A DNA stretch of 64,000 bases from Lysobacterales bacterium PRO7 (lineage in GTDB: Bacteria; Pseudomonadota; Gammaproteobacteria; Xanthomonadales; Rhodanobacteraceae), in assembly GCA_021404785.1 (NCBI GenBank), contig QWHH01000012.1, positions 23,838 through 87,837 of the forward strand. The letters are read 5' to 3'. Of the stretch, positions 46,009 to 54,475 are shown piece after piece (position 1 is the first letter of the stretch; each line of letters starts with the position of its first letter). The position numbers were made by a program, and so were the translations under genes. The notes beneath the pieces were generated by a model, which worked only from the letters and a program-made list of their open reading frames with translations, was not told the DNA's origin and did no database searches.

Positions 46009-46024
46009 GGACGTCTAGACGTCT
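46009..46024. promoter_or_regulatory. Tandem MET-box-like site upstream of metK
   Basis: GGACGTCT followed directly by AGACGTCT, that is, two adjacent octamers matching the enterobacterial MetJ consensus AGACGTCT with one mismatch in 16. It contains a perfect 14-bp palindrome (46010-46023). It overlaps the dusB stop codon and lies about 105-120 bases before the metK start. Confidence 0.45.
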
Positions 46025-47009
46025 ACGCAGCCAGTGGCAGCTCAGCGGACAGCACGGCGAAGTAGTCGCGCGTCAAACGCAACTGTTCGTGCGCCGTTTC
46101 GGCGCGATTGACCACGGCGCGAAATGCCGCGTTTTCCGACCTGTCCTTGGCATACCAGGAAAGGTGCTTGCGCGCGATGCGCACGCCGGCCACTTCGCCG
46201 TAAAACGCGTACAGCGCTTCGAGATGTCCGCACAGGATTTCGCAAACCGCGCTCGTGTCGGGTGGGGCAAGCAGTTCGCCGGTCGCCAGGTAATGCGCGA
46301 TCTCGCGGAAAATCCACGGCCGGCCTTGCGCGGCGCGGCCGATCAGCAGGCCATCGCATTTCGTGGAATCGAGCACGGCCTTGGCCTTCTGCGGCGTGTC
46401 GACATCGCCATTGGCGAACACGGGAATCGACACGGACTGCTTGATCGCGGCGATGGTGTCGTATTCGGCCTCGCCCTGATACAAATCGGCGCGCGTGCGC
46501 CCGTGCACGGCCAGCGCGGCGATGCCGGAATCCTGCGCGATGCGCGCGATACGCACACCGTTCTTGTTGTCGCGATTCCAGCCGGTGCGGATTTTCAACG
46601 TCACCGGAATGTCGACCGCCGCGACGACGGCGGGCAGGATGCGCGCGACCAGTGCCTCGTCTTGCATCAGCGCGCTGCCGGCGTAGACGTTGCACACCTT
46701 CTTGGCCGGACATCCCATGTTGATATCGATGATCTGCGCGCCGTTGTCGGCGTTGTAGCGCGCGGCATCGGCGAGCATGGCCGGATCGTAGCCGGCGATC
46801 TGCACGCTCACCGGTTCCGGCTCACCGGCGTGATCCATACGATGCAGCGACTTGCGCGTCGTCCACAATTTCGGATCGGACGTAGTCATCTCGGTCGTGG
46901 CCAGCCCCGCGCCCAGCCGTTTGCACAGCAGCCGGAACGGTTTGTCGGTGACGCCGGCCATGGGCGCGAGTCCCACGGGCGGGTCGATGGAATAGGGGCC
47001 GATGCGCAT
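46023..47009 (-). CDS. dusB: tRNA-dihydrouridine synthase DusB
   Basis: A 328-residue flavoenzyme that reduces uridine in the D-loop of tRNA. The start MRIGPYSIDPPVGLAPMAGVTDKPFR is DusB-like; IDINMGCPAKKVC holds the catalytic cysteine, and HGRTRADLYQGEAEYD and GRAAQGRPWIF bind FMN and tRNA. In many gammaproteobacteria dusB precedes fis, but the next gene here is metK. It follows the kinase gene by 27 bases on the same strand. Confidence 0.94.
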   Translation of the reverse strand: MRIGPYSIDPPVGLAPMAGVTDKPFRLLCKRLGAGLATTEMTTSDPKLWTTRKSLHRMDHAGEPEPVSVQIAGYDPAMLADAARYNADNGAQIIDINMGCPAKKVCNVYAGSALMQDEALVARILPAVVAAVDIPVTLKIRTGWNRDNKNGVRIARIAQDSGIAALAVHGRTRADLYQGEAEYDTIAAIKQSVSIPVFANGDVDTPQKAKAVLDSTKCDGLLIGRAAQGRPWIFREIAHYLATGELLAPPDTSAVCEILCGHLEALYAFYGEVAGVRIARKHLSWYAKDRSENAAFRAVVNRAETAHEQLRLTRDYFAVLSAELPLAA

Positions 47010-47036
47010 CGGCGCATTGTAACCGGCGCGGCCGCA

Positions 47037-48002
47037 TCAGTCCGGAAAGCGCCTGGTTACCGCACCGAAATTGGGCATTGCCGGCGCGGTGCCGACGGTT
47101 TCGGTGGACACGGCGGCGACGCGGTTGGCGTGGGTCACCGCGCGGCGAAATGGCGCATTGTGGAAAAGTACCATCGCGGCGGCGAGCGCGCCGGAGAACG
47201 CGTCGCCGGCGCCGGTGGTGTCGATCGTGTTCACGAGTTCCGGCGCGAGGCGGTAATGGTCGGCATCGTCGCCCCGCCGGTTCGCGCCGTGCGAGACGAG
47301 GCAGCCCTGTGCGCCGAGCGTAATCACAACCGTTTCGACACCGAGCCGGCGCGCGAGCGCGTGCAGCTCGGTGTCGCTGCGCGCGGCGAGTGTGGCGGCA
47401 TCGACGTGCGTTTCGCCGATGCGCTCGAGCAGTAGCGAGAATTCGGTTTCGTTCGGGGTGACAATGTCGGCACGGCGCAGCAAGGCGGCATCGATGCCCG
47501 GTACGGCGGGCGCCGGATTGAAGATGCGCGTGAGCCGGTGGCGTTCGCCAAGTTCCAGCGCCATGGCGATGGCGTCGAGGTTGTTTTCCGCCTGTACCAG
47601 CACGATTTTCGCCCTGGCGAAGGCGTCGTCCTGCGCGCGCACGAAATCCGTGTCCAGATGCTCGTTTGCGGCGAAGTTCACCGCGATCTGGTTGGCGCCG
47701 TTGGCGGCAACCACGATGCTGGATGCTGCGGTGGGATGATCCTTGTGAAGCTGCCAGCGACAGGGCAGGTTTTCCGCTCGCGCGAAATTCTGCGCAATCG
47801 CGCCCAGGTGGTCGTCGCCGATCGCGCCGATGAACGCGGTGGTGACGCCCTGCCGCAAACACGCAACGGCCTGGTTGAAGCCCTTGCCGCCGGGGCCGGT
47901 GTTGAAGCCGTGCGCGCGCCGCGTTTCGCCGGGTTGCGGAAAGCGATCGACCAGCCAGGCGTGGTCCTGCACGTAGCTGCCGACGACGACGACCTGCGCC
48001 AT
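47037..48002 (-). CDS. PfkB-family sugar (ribo)kinase
   Basis: A 321-residue kinase. The N-terminal PfkB motif is NTGPGGKGFNQAVACLRQG and the C-terminal one is DTTGAGDAFSGALAAAM, with the catalytic Asp in GAGD. It resembles ribokinase. The neighbour, a nucleoside permease gene ending 4 bases upstream, suggests the pair imports nucleosides and phosphorylates ribose or a nucleoside directly. The substrate is inferred from context only. The ATG at 48002 was chosen over a longer frame. Confidence 0.88.
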   Translation of the reverse strand: MAQVVVVGSYVQDHAWLVDRFPQPGETRRAHGFNTGPGGKGFNQAVACLRQGVTTAFIGAIGDDHLGAIAQNFARAENLPCRWQLHKDHPTAASSIVVAANGANQIAVNFAANEHLDTDFVRAQDDAFARAKIVLVQAENNLDAIAMALELGERHRLTRIFNPAPAVPGIDAALLRRADIVTPNETEFSLLLERIGETHVDAATLAARSDTELHALARRLGVETVVITLGAQGCLVSHGANRRGDDADHYRLAPELVNTIDTTGAGDAFSGALAAAMVLFHNAPFRRAVTHANRVAAVSTETVGTAPAMPNFGAVTRRFPD

Positions 48003-48006
48003 GGCG

Positions 48007-49266
48007 TCAATGCGTGGGGACCGGCATCGCCGCACCCGGCGTGTGCTTGTGCTTGAATAGCGGCACAAATGCGATCGCCATGGCCAGTGAATACACGGCG
48101 AACGCGATCCAGATGCCGTGCCAATCCTTAACGCCGGCCGCATCGGTGTACCAGCGGTCGATCATCCAGCCGCTGATCGAGGAGCCGAGCACCGCGCCGA
48201 TGCCGTTCGTCATCAGCATGAACAGGCCCTGCGCGCTGGCGCGGATCTTCGGATCGGCCTGGCCTTCGACGAACAGCGAGCCGGAGATGTTGAAGAAGTC
48301 GAACGCCATGCCGTAGACGATGCACGACAGCACGATCATCCACAGGCCCGGGCCGGGATCACCGTAAGCGAACAGGCCGAAGCGCAGGAACCACGCCAGC
48401 ATGCTGATCGTCATCACGGTCTTGATGCCGAAGCGCTTGAGGAAAAACGGAATCGTCAGGATGAACAGGGTTTCCGACACCTGCGAGATCGACATGATGA
48501 TGGCCGGATAGCGCACCGCGAGCGCATCCTTGAATGCCGGATTAGTGCCGAACTCGCCGAGGAAGGTGCCGCCGTAGGCATTGGTCAGTTGCAATGCCGC
48601 GCCGAGCAGCATCGCGAAGAAGAAGAACACCGCCATGTTGCGATCGCGCAGCAGCCGGAACGAGGTGAGTCCCAGCACGTCGAGCAGCGAGCGACTGTCG
48701 GTGCGGGTCATGCGCGGCGGGCAGCGTGGCAAACTGAAGGCGTACACGCCGAGCGCGACCGCAGCGGCCGCGGCAACATAGAATTGTCCCGGCGAGGTTT
48801 CCAGGCCCAGCAGGCTGGTCGTCCACATCGCGGCGATGAAACCGATCGTGCCCCAGACCCGGATGGGCGGGTAGTCACGCACGACGTCGAGGCCGTTTTC
48901 CTTCAGCGCGTTGTAGGCGACCGTGATTGCCAGCGAGATCGTCGGCATGTAGCACAGCATCGTCGCCAGGATCAGCCAGAAGAACGCATGCGGATCGCCC
49001 GCCTGCGGCAACAGGCACAGACAGACTGCGCCGAGGATGTGCAGCACGCCGTACAGGCGCTCGGCGTTGATCCAGCGGTCGGCCACGATGCCCATCAGCG
49101 AGGGCATGAACAGCGCCGAGATGCCCATGGTCGAGAAGATGGCGCCAAAACTCGTTCCCGACCAGTGCCGGGTTTCGAACCAGTAGCGGCCAATCGTGAT
49201 CAGCCACGCTCCCCACACGTAGAATTGCAGGAAGTTCATCACGATCAGGCGCAATTTCAGGCTCAC
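48007..49266 (-). CDS. NupG/XapB-type nucleoside:H+ symporter (MFS)
   Basis: A 419-residue major facilitator protein with 12 helices. The N-terminus SLKLRLIVMNFLQFYVWGAWL and the phrase SFGAIFSTMGISALFMPSLMG are characteristic of the NupG nucleoside permease group, as are PPIRVWGTIGFI and FEGQ-like SLFVEGQADPKIRASAQG. It precedes the kinase gene by 4 bases on the same strand, so uptake and phosphorylation are coupled. It is divergent from the GGDEF gene. Confidence 0.87.
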   Translation of the reverse strand: MSLKLRLIVMNFLQFYVWGAWLITIGRYWFETRHWSGTSFGAIFSTMGISALFMPSLMGIVADRWINAERLYGVLHILGAVCLCLLPQAGDPHAFFWLILATMLCYMPTISLAITVAYNALKENGLDVVRDYPPIRVWGTIGFIAAMWTTSLLGLETSPGQFYVAAAAAVALGVYAFSLPRCPPRMTRTDSRSLLDVLGLTSFRLLRDRNMAVFFFFAMLLGAALQLTNAYGGTFLGEFGTNPAFKDALAVRYPAIIMSISQVSETLFILTIPFFLKRFGIKTVMTISMLAWFLRFGLFAYGDPGPGLWMIVLSCIVYGMAFDFFNISGSLFVEGQADPKIRASAQGLFMLMTNGIGAVLGSSISGWMIDRWYTDAAGVKDWHGIWIAFAVYSLAMAIAFVPLFKHKHTPGAAMPVPTH

Positions 49267-49357
49267 GCGGCTCTCCCCCGGTGGCTGTATGGTGCTGGCG
49301 AGCGTACGTCAATCGGCGCCATCCTGCTAGACTTCCGCAGTCTCGGGGGAGGCAGTA

Positions 49358-50380
49358 ATGGCGTTGGGCATCAGGCACCGCTTGCTGATAAGTCACCTGT
49401 TCGCGGTGATCGTCGTCGCCGGCACGTTCGGTACGGTCGTGTATTGGGTGGCGGCCGAACAGGTCGCGCGGGTTGGTGAACTGAACACCTTGCGACTGTA
49501 CGCCGCACTTGCGTTTTGCGTGTGCGTGCTGGCGGCGCTGATGCTCGCCCGTCATCTCGCCGGCCGCTTCCTCGCGCGCATTACCGACCTGACCGCACGC
49601 TGTCGCGCGCTGGCCAGCGGCGAATCGCTGCCGCCGCGCAAGCCCGGTCCGCGCGACGAGTTCGACAACCTCGGCCGCGAATTCGACGCCATGGCCGGAC
49701 GCCTGCGCCATAGCGCGCAGGATCGCGAGCGCGCGCACGCCGCGGTGCGCGAGGCGAATGCGAAACTCGAGTCGCGCGTGCGCGAACGCACCGCCGAACT
49801 CGAAGCCGCGACCGCGCAATTGAGAAAGGAAATCGAAAACCGCGTGCATGTGGAAACGTTGCTCGCCGAAGCGGCCATGACCGACGGCTTGACCGGACTG
49901 CTCAATCGCCGCGCCATGCTCGAGATGCTCGAGCAGGCCAGCGCGCAAATGCGGCCCGGGCAGGCCGGTTTGTGCGTGATCATCGCCGACGTCGATCACT
50001 TCAAGCGCATCAACGATGCCCATGGCCACGATGTCGGCGATCGCGTGCTGGTCGCAGTCGCGACGCGCCTGCGCGAACTGGCGGGCGAGCAGCAACACGT
50101 CTCGCGCTGGGGTGGCGAGGAATTCCTGGTCCTGCTGCCGGACTTGCGCATGGCCGCGGCCTGCCAGCGCGCCGAAGCGATCCGCCGCGACGTCGAGCGC
50201 ACGCACGTCGGCGGCGGCGACCTGCGCATGACGATCAGTCTCGGCGTGGCCGAACTCAATGCCGGCGAAAAGCTCGATGATTGCCTGCGTCGCTGCGACC
50301 AGGCGCTGTACCGCGCGAAGGACGGTGGCCGCAATGCCGTCGTCGCCGCGCACGGGGCCAAGTTCGCGACGATTTCCTGA
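49358..50380 (+). CDS. Membrane-bound diguanylate cyclase with HAMP domain
   Basis: A 340-residue protein: two helices (about 8-30 and 47-66) with a very short periplasmic loop, a HAMP domain (about 68-120), a coiled coil (about 122-175; RERAHAAVREANAKLESRVRERTAELE) and a GGDEF domain with the active motif GGEEF at 252-256. No RxxD inhibitory site precedes it. It should make cyclic di-GMP. The tiny periplasmic loop suggests that it senses a membrane or cytosolic signal. Confidence 0.92.
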   Translation: MALGIRHRLLISHLFAVIVVAGTFGTVVYWVAAEQVARVGELNTLRLYAALAFCVCVLAALMLARHLAGRFLARITDLTARCRALASGESLPPRKPGPRDEFDNLGREFDAMAGRLRHSAQDRERAHAAVREANAKLESRVRERTAELEAATAQLRKEIENRVHVETLLAEAAMTDGLTGLLNRRAMLEMLEQASAQMRPGQAGLCVIIADVDHFKRINDAHGHDVGDRVLVAVATRLRELAGEQQHVSRWGGEEFLVLLPDLRMAAACQRAEAIRRDVERTHVGGGDLRMTISLGVAELNAGEKLDDCLRRCDQALYRAKDGGRNAVVAAHGAKFATIS

Positions 50381-50407
50381 CACGGACCGCGCAGATTCAT
50401 CCAGCGC

Positions 50408-50427
50408 TGCGCGCATCCCTGCGCGCA
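50408..50427. terminator. Hairpin between convergent genes
   Basis: GCGCGCA and TGCGCGC around TCCC (50409-50426), in the 55-base gap between the GGDEF and PDZ genes. There is no T-tract, so termination is only possible. Confidence 0.3.
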
Positions 50428-50435
50428 ATATCGGG

Positions 50436-51611
50436 TTACACGGTTTCGTCGCCATCCGGCGCTGGCGCAGGCGGCGCTGGCGGAGCCGGGGGCACGGGCG
50501 GGACTGGCGCCACGCCGGGCACGGGTGGTGCTGGTGGCGCTGGCATCGCGGGAGGAGCCGGTGGCGCGGGCGGCGGTGGCGGCACGAAAATGTCCTTGAA
50601 CTCCGGCGCCTTGATGCTCAGCGTCACCGGCTTGCGCTGGCGCAGCACCTGCACCTTCACTTCGCTGCCGGCGGGCGCATCGCGCAACAGGCGCAGCGCA
50701 TCCTCGGGCCGGGTCACGGCGTGGCCACCGACATCCTGCACGACGTCGCCGGATTTGAGCCCCTTGAACGAATTCGCGTCGGCGGACAGCACGAGCACAC
50801 CCTTGTCGGTGCCGAAATATCCGCCCAGGTCGGGATTGAGCGCGGCGAGGTTCAGACCCCACCACGGCGTGAACGACGCCAGCGGCGCGAGTTGGTGCAA
50901 TTCGCGCATGCCCTGGTTCGCGTGGCGCATTGCGTCGTGGACCCTTACTTCAACCTGGTGCTCGAAATCCGGCGCCAGCGCGCCGTCCTTGCCGAATGCT
51001 TCGGAGAAGACGAACGGCTCGCGGCGCTCGGCCTTGAGCGCGACCTCGCGCGATTTGCCGTCGTGCCGGACCGAAAGCTTCACAGCCTGGCCGATCTTGA
51101 GATCGTGCAGCGCGTCCGGCGCGTCGTCGTCGCCGGCCAGTGTCTTGCCGTCGATCGCGGTGAGCACGTCGCCGGCGCGCACACCGGCCTTGTCGGCGGG
51201 GCCGCCGGGCGTGACCGCGGTCACGCGCAAGCCGTCCTTGCCCGGCGTCAGCACCACGCCGATCATGCCGCGGTCGGGATCGCCGATGTAGCGGAATGCG
51301 TAGGCGCGTGGCCCGACATCGCCGAGCTTCACCGACAGATCCGCCATCTTGCGCGACATCTCTCGCATCTGCCCGCGCAATTGCTCGAGCTGACGCTGCG
51401 CATCGGCACGCGCGGCTTCGGCCTGCGTGCGCGCGGCTTGCGCAGCGGTTTGCGCAGCCTGCGCGGCCGTGCGCTCGCTTTCGGCGGCGCTGCGCGCGGT
51501 TTCGGCGGTGGTGCGCGCTTGCACTTCCGCGTCGGTCGGCGTGCTGGCGGCGAACGCGGGCAAGGCCAGCGCGCAGGTCAGGAGTGGAAATTTATACAAC
51601 TTGCGAGTCAT
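50436..51611 (-). CDS. Periplasmic protein with two PDZ domains and a proline-rich tail
   Basis: A 391-residue exported protein: signal peptide (MTRKLYKFPLLTCALALPAFA), an Ala-rich coiled coil (about 28-95), a PDZ domain (about 115-200; GMIGVVLTPGKDGLRVTAV, GVRAGDVLTAIDGKTL) and a second PDZ-like domain (about 265-345; GLKSGDVVQDVGGHAV). A low-complexity Pro/Ala tail follows (345-385). No protease domain is present, so it probably binds unfolded or C-terminal peptides. It is the third gene of a sigma/anti-sigma-like operon, which suggests a sensing role in envelope stress. Confidence 0.87.
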   Translation of the reverse strand: MTRKLYKFPLLTCALALPAFAASTPTDAEVQARTTAETARSAAESERTAAQAAQTAAQAARTQAEAARADAQRQLEQLRGQMREMSRKMADLSVKLGDVGPRAYAFRYIGDPDRGMIGVVLTPGKDGLRVTAVTPGGPADKAGVRAGDVLTAIDGKTLAGDDDAPDALHDLKIGQAVKLSVRHDGKSREVALKAERREPFVFSEAFGKDGALAPDFEHQVEVRVHDAMRHANQGMRELHQLAPLASFTPWWGLNLAALNPDLGGYFGTDKGVLVLSADANSFKGLKSGDVVQDVGGHAVTRPEDALRLLRDAPAGSEVKVQVLRQRKPVTLSIKAPEFKDIFVPPPPPAPPAPPAMPAPPAPPVPGVAPVPPVPPAPPAPPAPAPDGDETV

Positions 51612-51622
51612 GCGATTCTCCG

Positions 51623-52210
51623 TCAGTCGATCCGGGTTGATGCGGCCAGTTGGCTGCCCGCCGCGAGGCGGTAGCTGGAATAGCGCAGCGCGGCCAGGTC
51701 CTCGAGCAGCCCGACGCGGCGCTGCCACAATGCCTGTGCCCGCGTTTGCCGCGGCGCGGCAAGTTCGACGTCGACGAGGCCGATAAGGTTTTCGATCTCG
51801 GCCGCAGCGGCCAGGTCCTGGCCTTGCAGCGGTGAAGCGTCGCGTCCGGTTTCGCGCAGCCAGCGTTCCAGTGCCTGTGAGTGCTGTTGCAGTTGCGCGA
51901 GCCGCTCGTCGTGATTTGCCACATTTTGCGCATTGTGGATTTGTGCCGATGTTGCGCCATTCGTGGATGAAGATGCCTCGACGTGGGCAACGGTCGCAGG
52001 CGCAGGTGCGGGCGCGGGACGCAGGATGACGAACGCAGCGGCCAGCGTGGCCGCCAGCGCGGCGGGCAGGGCATAGCGACGCAGTGCGGATGGTCGAACA
52101 GATGCCGGGCGCAAACGCTCGCGCAGCAGCATCCATTCGTCGCTGGGTGGCGCGGCCTGCGGCAAGTGCCGCAATGCCTCGCCCAGGGTCAGGTTGTCGT
52201 GAGCGGACAT
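51623..52210 (-). CDS. Probable membrane anti-sigma factor
   Basis: A 195-residue protein with a cytosolic N-terminus (about 1-45, MSAHDNLTLGEALRHLPQAAPPSDEW), one helix (about 48-63, LPAALAATLAAAFVIL) and a periplasmic part that is helical (LQQHSQALERWLRETGRD, EIENLIGLVDVELA). The gene overlaps the sigma factor by 22 bases, and this size and topology are typical of anti-sigma factors. No zinc motif is seen. Function is inferred from position and topology. Confidence 0.75.
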   Translation of the reverse strand: MSAHDNLTLGEALRHLPQAAPPSDEWMLLRERLRPASVRPSALRRYALPAALAATLAAAFVILRPAPAPAPATVAHVEASSSTNGATSAQIHNAQNVANHDERLAQLQQHSQALERWLRETGRDASPLQGQDLAAAAEIENLIGLVDVELAAPRQTRAQALWQRRVGLLEDLAALRYSSYRLAAGSQLAASTRID

Positions 52211-52809
52211 GATTCCACCTCGGATTCCGGCTCGGGAATTTCCGGATCAAGCATTTCTGGATCGAGAATTGCGCGCAGGCGCGCAATGCCGCGCGCGAGC
52301 TGCGATTTGGAAAAGCTCGTGGTCTTGCGCATTGCCGCGGCGATTTCCGGATGCGTGTAGCCTTCCACGTGATACAACCACAGCACGCTGCGCGTGACTG
52401 CTGGCAACTGCGCAAGCGCATGTTCAAGTAGCTGCGCGTCCGCATGCGCCCACGGCGCGGGGGCATCGTCGGCGAATGCATCCGCATCCAGGCCGGCCGC
52501 TTCCATGCTCATGATGAAGCGCTCGCCGATGCGCAGGCGCATCAGCGCTTCGTTCAGCGCGATCTGGCGCAACCAGGCCCAGAATGGCGCATCGCCACGA
52601 TACTGGTCTGCGCGCTGGAACGCCTTGAGCATCGCGTCGTGCAAGGTGTCGCGCGCGGCTTCCGCATCGCCGAGCATGCGCAGGGCAAGTGTGTACACGG
52701 GGCGTTCGAAGCGGCGATAGACCTGCTCGAAAGCGCCCACGTCGCCACGCCTGACGCGTTCGACCAGGGCTTGCGGCAGATCGATCTGGAAGGCGGACGT
52801 ACTCACCAT
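52189..52809 (-). CDS. ECF-type RNA polymerase sigma factor
   Basis: A 206-residue sigma factor: region 2 (VGAFEQVYRRFERPVYTLALRML...FWAWLRQIALNEALMRLR) and region 4 (LPAVTRSVLWLYHVEGYTHPEIAAAMRKTTSFSKSQLARGIARL) are clear. The C-terminal tail (PEMLDPEIPEPESEVES) is acidic. It is the first gene of a three-gene operon with the anti-sigma-like and PDZ proteins. The start MVSTSAFQIDLPQ at 52809 is preferred over a longer frame that would cross the divergent sigma-54 promoter region. Confidence 0.88.
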   Translation of the reverse strand: MVSTSAFQIDLPQALVERVRRGDVGAFEQVYRRFERPVYTLALRMLGDAEAARDTLHDAMLKAFQRADQYRGDAPFWAWLRQIALNEALMRLRIGERFIMSMEAAGLDADAFADDAPAPWAHADAQLLEHALAQLPAVTRSVLWLYHVEGYTHPEIAAAMRKTTSFSKSQLARGIARLRAILDPEMLDPEIPEPESEVESCPLTTT

Positions 52810-52872
52810 TCGTAGTCTGATGCACGAACGCGCGGAAAGGTCGCAGCGCCATTTCGGGCGGCGTTCGCGCCA

Positions 52873-52914
52873 CTGTCCGCCACCTGTCCGCGGACACTTT
52901 TGCGAAGCGGACTG
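52873..52914 (+). promoter_or_regulatory. Candidate enhancer sites of the NtrC-type regulator
   Basis: A perfect palindrome TGTCCGCGGACA (52885-52896) is flanked by the half sites TGTCCGC (52874-52880) and GCGGACTG (52907-52914). They lie 50-90 bases upstream of the sigma-54 promoter at 52961, the usual place for enhancer-binding proteins. Confidence 0.6.
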
Positions 52915-52960
52915 CCTTCGCAATGCATTGATCCAACTGGATTTTATGCCATCGCAGCAA

Positions 52961-52976
52961 CTGGCACAGCGCTTGC
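52961..52976 (+). promoter_or_regulatory. Sigma-54 (-24/-12) promoter of the second export operon
   Basis: TGGCACAGCGCTTGCT matches the consensus TGGCAC-N5-TTGC, with the invariant GG and GC 10 bases apart. It lies about 55 bases before the adaptor start at 53030 and downstream of palindromic sites. The NtrC-type regulator at 62579 carries the GAFTGA loop needed to activate such a promoter. Confidence 0.78.
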
Positions 52977-53029
52977 TCTTGTCATGCCGACGCCGCGGTG
53001 TGCGGCAAGACGAAGCAGCAACCTTCGAC

Positions 53030-54304
53030 ATGGCAATCAAGGACACCTCATCGCAGGATCGCATCATCGCGCCGCAAGTGAATCACAAGCGCCGCGCGCT
53101 GCTGATTGGCGGCGCCGTGGTCGCGTTGCTCGTGATCGCGTGGCTGGCGCCGTCGGCGTGGAGACTGTTCACGGCGGGACGTTCGGTCAGCGCTGCGCGC
53201 CTGCAGATCGCCACGGTCGAGCGCGGCGCGTTCGTGCGCGACATCGCCGCCGAAGGCAGCGTGGTCGCGGCGGTGAGTCCGACGTTGTACGCCTCCGCTC
53301 CCGGGGCCGTGGTGCTGAAGGTGCACGCCGGCGATGCAGTGCAAAAAGATCAGGTCGTCGCTGTGATCGACAGTCCGGAACTGAAGAACAAGCTGGCGCA
53401 GGAACAATCCAACGCCGACGCGATGAACGTCGACTACAAGCGCGCGCAGATCGATTCGCGCAAGCAGCGCCTGGAACTGCAGAAGAACCTGGACAACGCC
53501 GGCATCGACGCGAAGAGCGCGCAAACCGACCTGGAGCGCAACGAAAAGGCGTTCAAGAACGGCGCGATCGCGCAGATGCAGGTCGCGCACGCGCAGGACG
53601 CGCTGGACAAGGCGCGCATCGCGCTCAAACACGCGCAAGAGGACATGGGCCTGGACAACGACAGCCTGACGTTCAACGTACAGTCGAAGAAGCTCGCCTG
53701 GGAACGCCAGGTGCTGATCGTCAAGGACTTGCAGCGTCAGGTCGACGACTTGAACGTGCGCTCGCCGGTCAACGGCCAGATCGGGCAGCTGTTCATCGCG
53801 CCGAGTGCGACCGTGGCCAAGGACGCGAAATTGCTCAGCGTGGTCGACCTGTCTGCGCTCGAAGTCGAGGTGAAGGTGCCGGAGAGTTTCGCGCGCGATC
53901 TGGCCATCGGCATGAGTGCGCAGATCAGCGGCAACGGCAACCAGTGGAAGGGCACGGTCGGCGCGATCTCGCCCGAAGTCGTCAACGGCGAAGTCGCCGC
54001 ACGCGTGCGTTTCGACGGCGACGAACCCGCGCACCTGCGCCAGAACCAGCGCCTGTCGGTGCGCATCCTGCTCGACAAGCGCGAGAACACGCTCACCGTC
54101 GCGCGTGGCTCGTTCGTCGACGAATCCGGCGGCCGCTACGCCTATGTCGTGCGCGACGGCATCGCGGTCAAGACGCCGGTGACGCTGGGCCCGAGTTCGA
54201 TCGACAAGGTCGAAGTCCTGCAAGGGCTCAAGGCCGGCGACAAGGTCGTCATTTCCGGCACCGACAATTTCAACGGTGCGGCACGCATTGCCATCAGTAA
54301 TTAA
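53030..54304 (+). CDS. HlyD/MacA-type periplasmic adaptor of the second export operon
   Basis: A 424-residue membrane fusion protein. Helix at about 22-43, lipoyl halves around GSVVAAVSPTLYASAPGAVV and LNVRSPVNGQIGQLF, a long coiled-coil hairpin (about 115-245) and C-terminal barrel domains (ISPEVVNGEVAARVRFDGD). It would link the four permeases to an outer-membrane channel. The start MAIKDTSSQDRI lies about 43 bases after the predicted sigma-54 start site. The longer frame from 52820 crosses that promoter and is rejected. Confidence 0.9.
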   Translation: MAIKDTSSQDRIIAPQVNHKRRALLIGGAVVALLVIAWLAPSAWRLFTAGRSVSAARLQIATVERGAFVRDIAAEGSVVAAVSPTLYASAPGAVVLKVHAGDAVQKDQVVAVIDSPELKNKLAQEQSNADAMNVDYKRAQIDSRKQRLELQKNLDNAGIDAKSAQTDLERNEKAFKNGAIAQMQVAHAQDALDKARIALKHAQEDMGLDNDSLTFNVQSKKLAWERQVLIVKDLQRQVDDLNVRSPVNGQIGQLFIAPSATVAKDAKLLSVVDLSALEVEVKVPESFARDLAIGMSAQISGNGNQWKGTVGAISPEVVNGEVAARVRFDGDEPAHLRQNQRLSVRILLDKRENTLTVARGSFVDESGGRYAYVVRDGIAVKTPVTLGPSSIDKVEVLQGLKAGDKVVISGTDNFNGAARIAISN

Positions 54305-54329
54305 AGCCAGAGATTTGCAAACCGCATTG

Positions 54330-54418
54330 TGTCATGCCGGCATGGATTGCCGGCATCCAGACCGCAAGGATGCCATCCCTGGCAACTGGATTCCGGCAGT
54401 CCCTGCCGGAATGACGAG
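54330..54418. repeat. REP/BIME pair inside the export operon
   Basis: Two inverted units, ATGCCGGCATGGATTGCCGG (54334 on) and ATTCCGGCAGTCCCTGCCGG (54390 on), in the 171-base gap between the adaptor and ATPase genes. A REP inside an operon may set the relative expression of upstream and downstream genes by stabilising or ending the transcript. Confidence 0.8.
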
Positions 54419-54475
54419 AAAAAGAGTCGCCCGGCGTCACAGGTTTCGTAAATTCAAATCGGAAAGGAGAACACC

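Noticed and set aside
45904-46022. SAM riboswitch upstream of metK
   Set aside because: No known SAM aptamer core is recognisable; only a short hairpin and the MET-box-like palindrome are seen.
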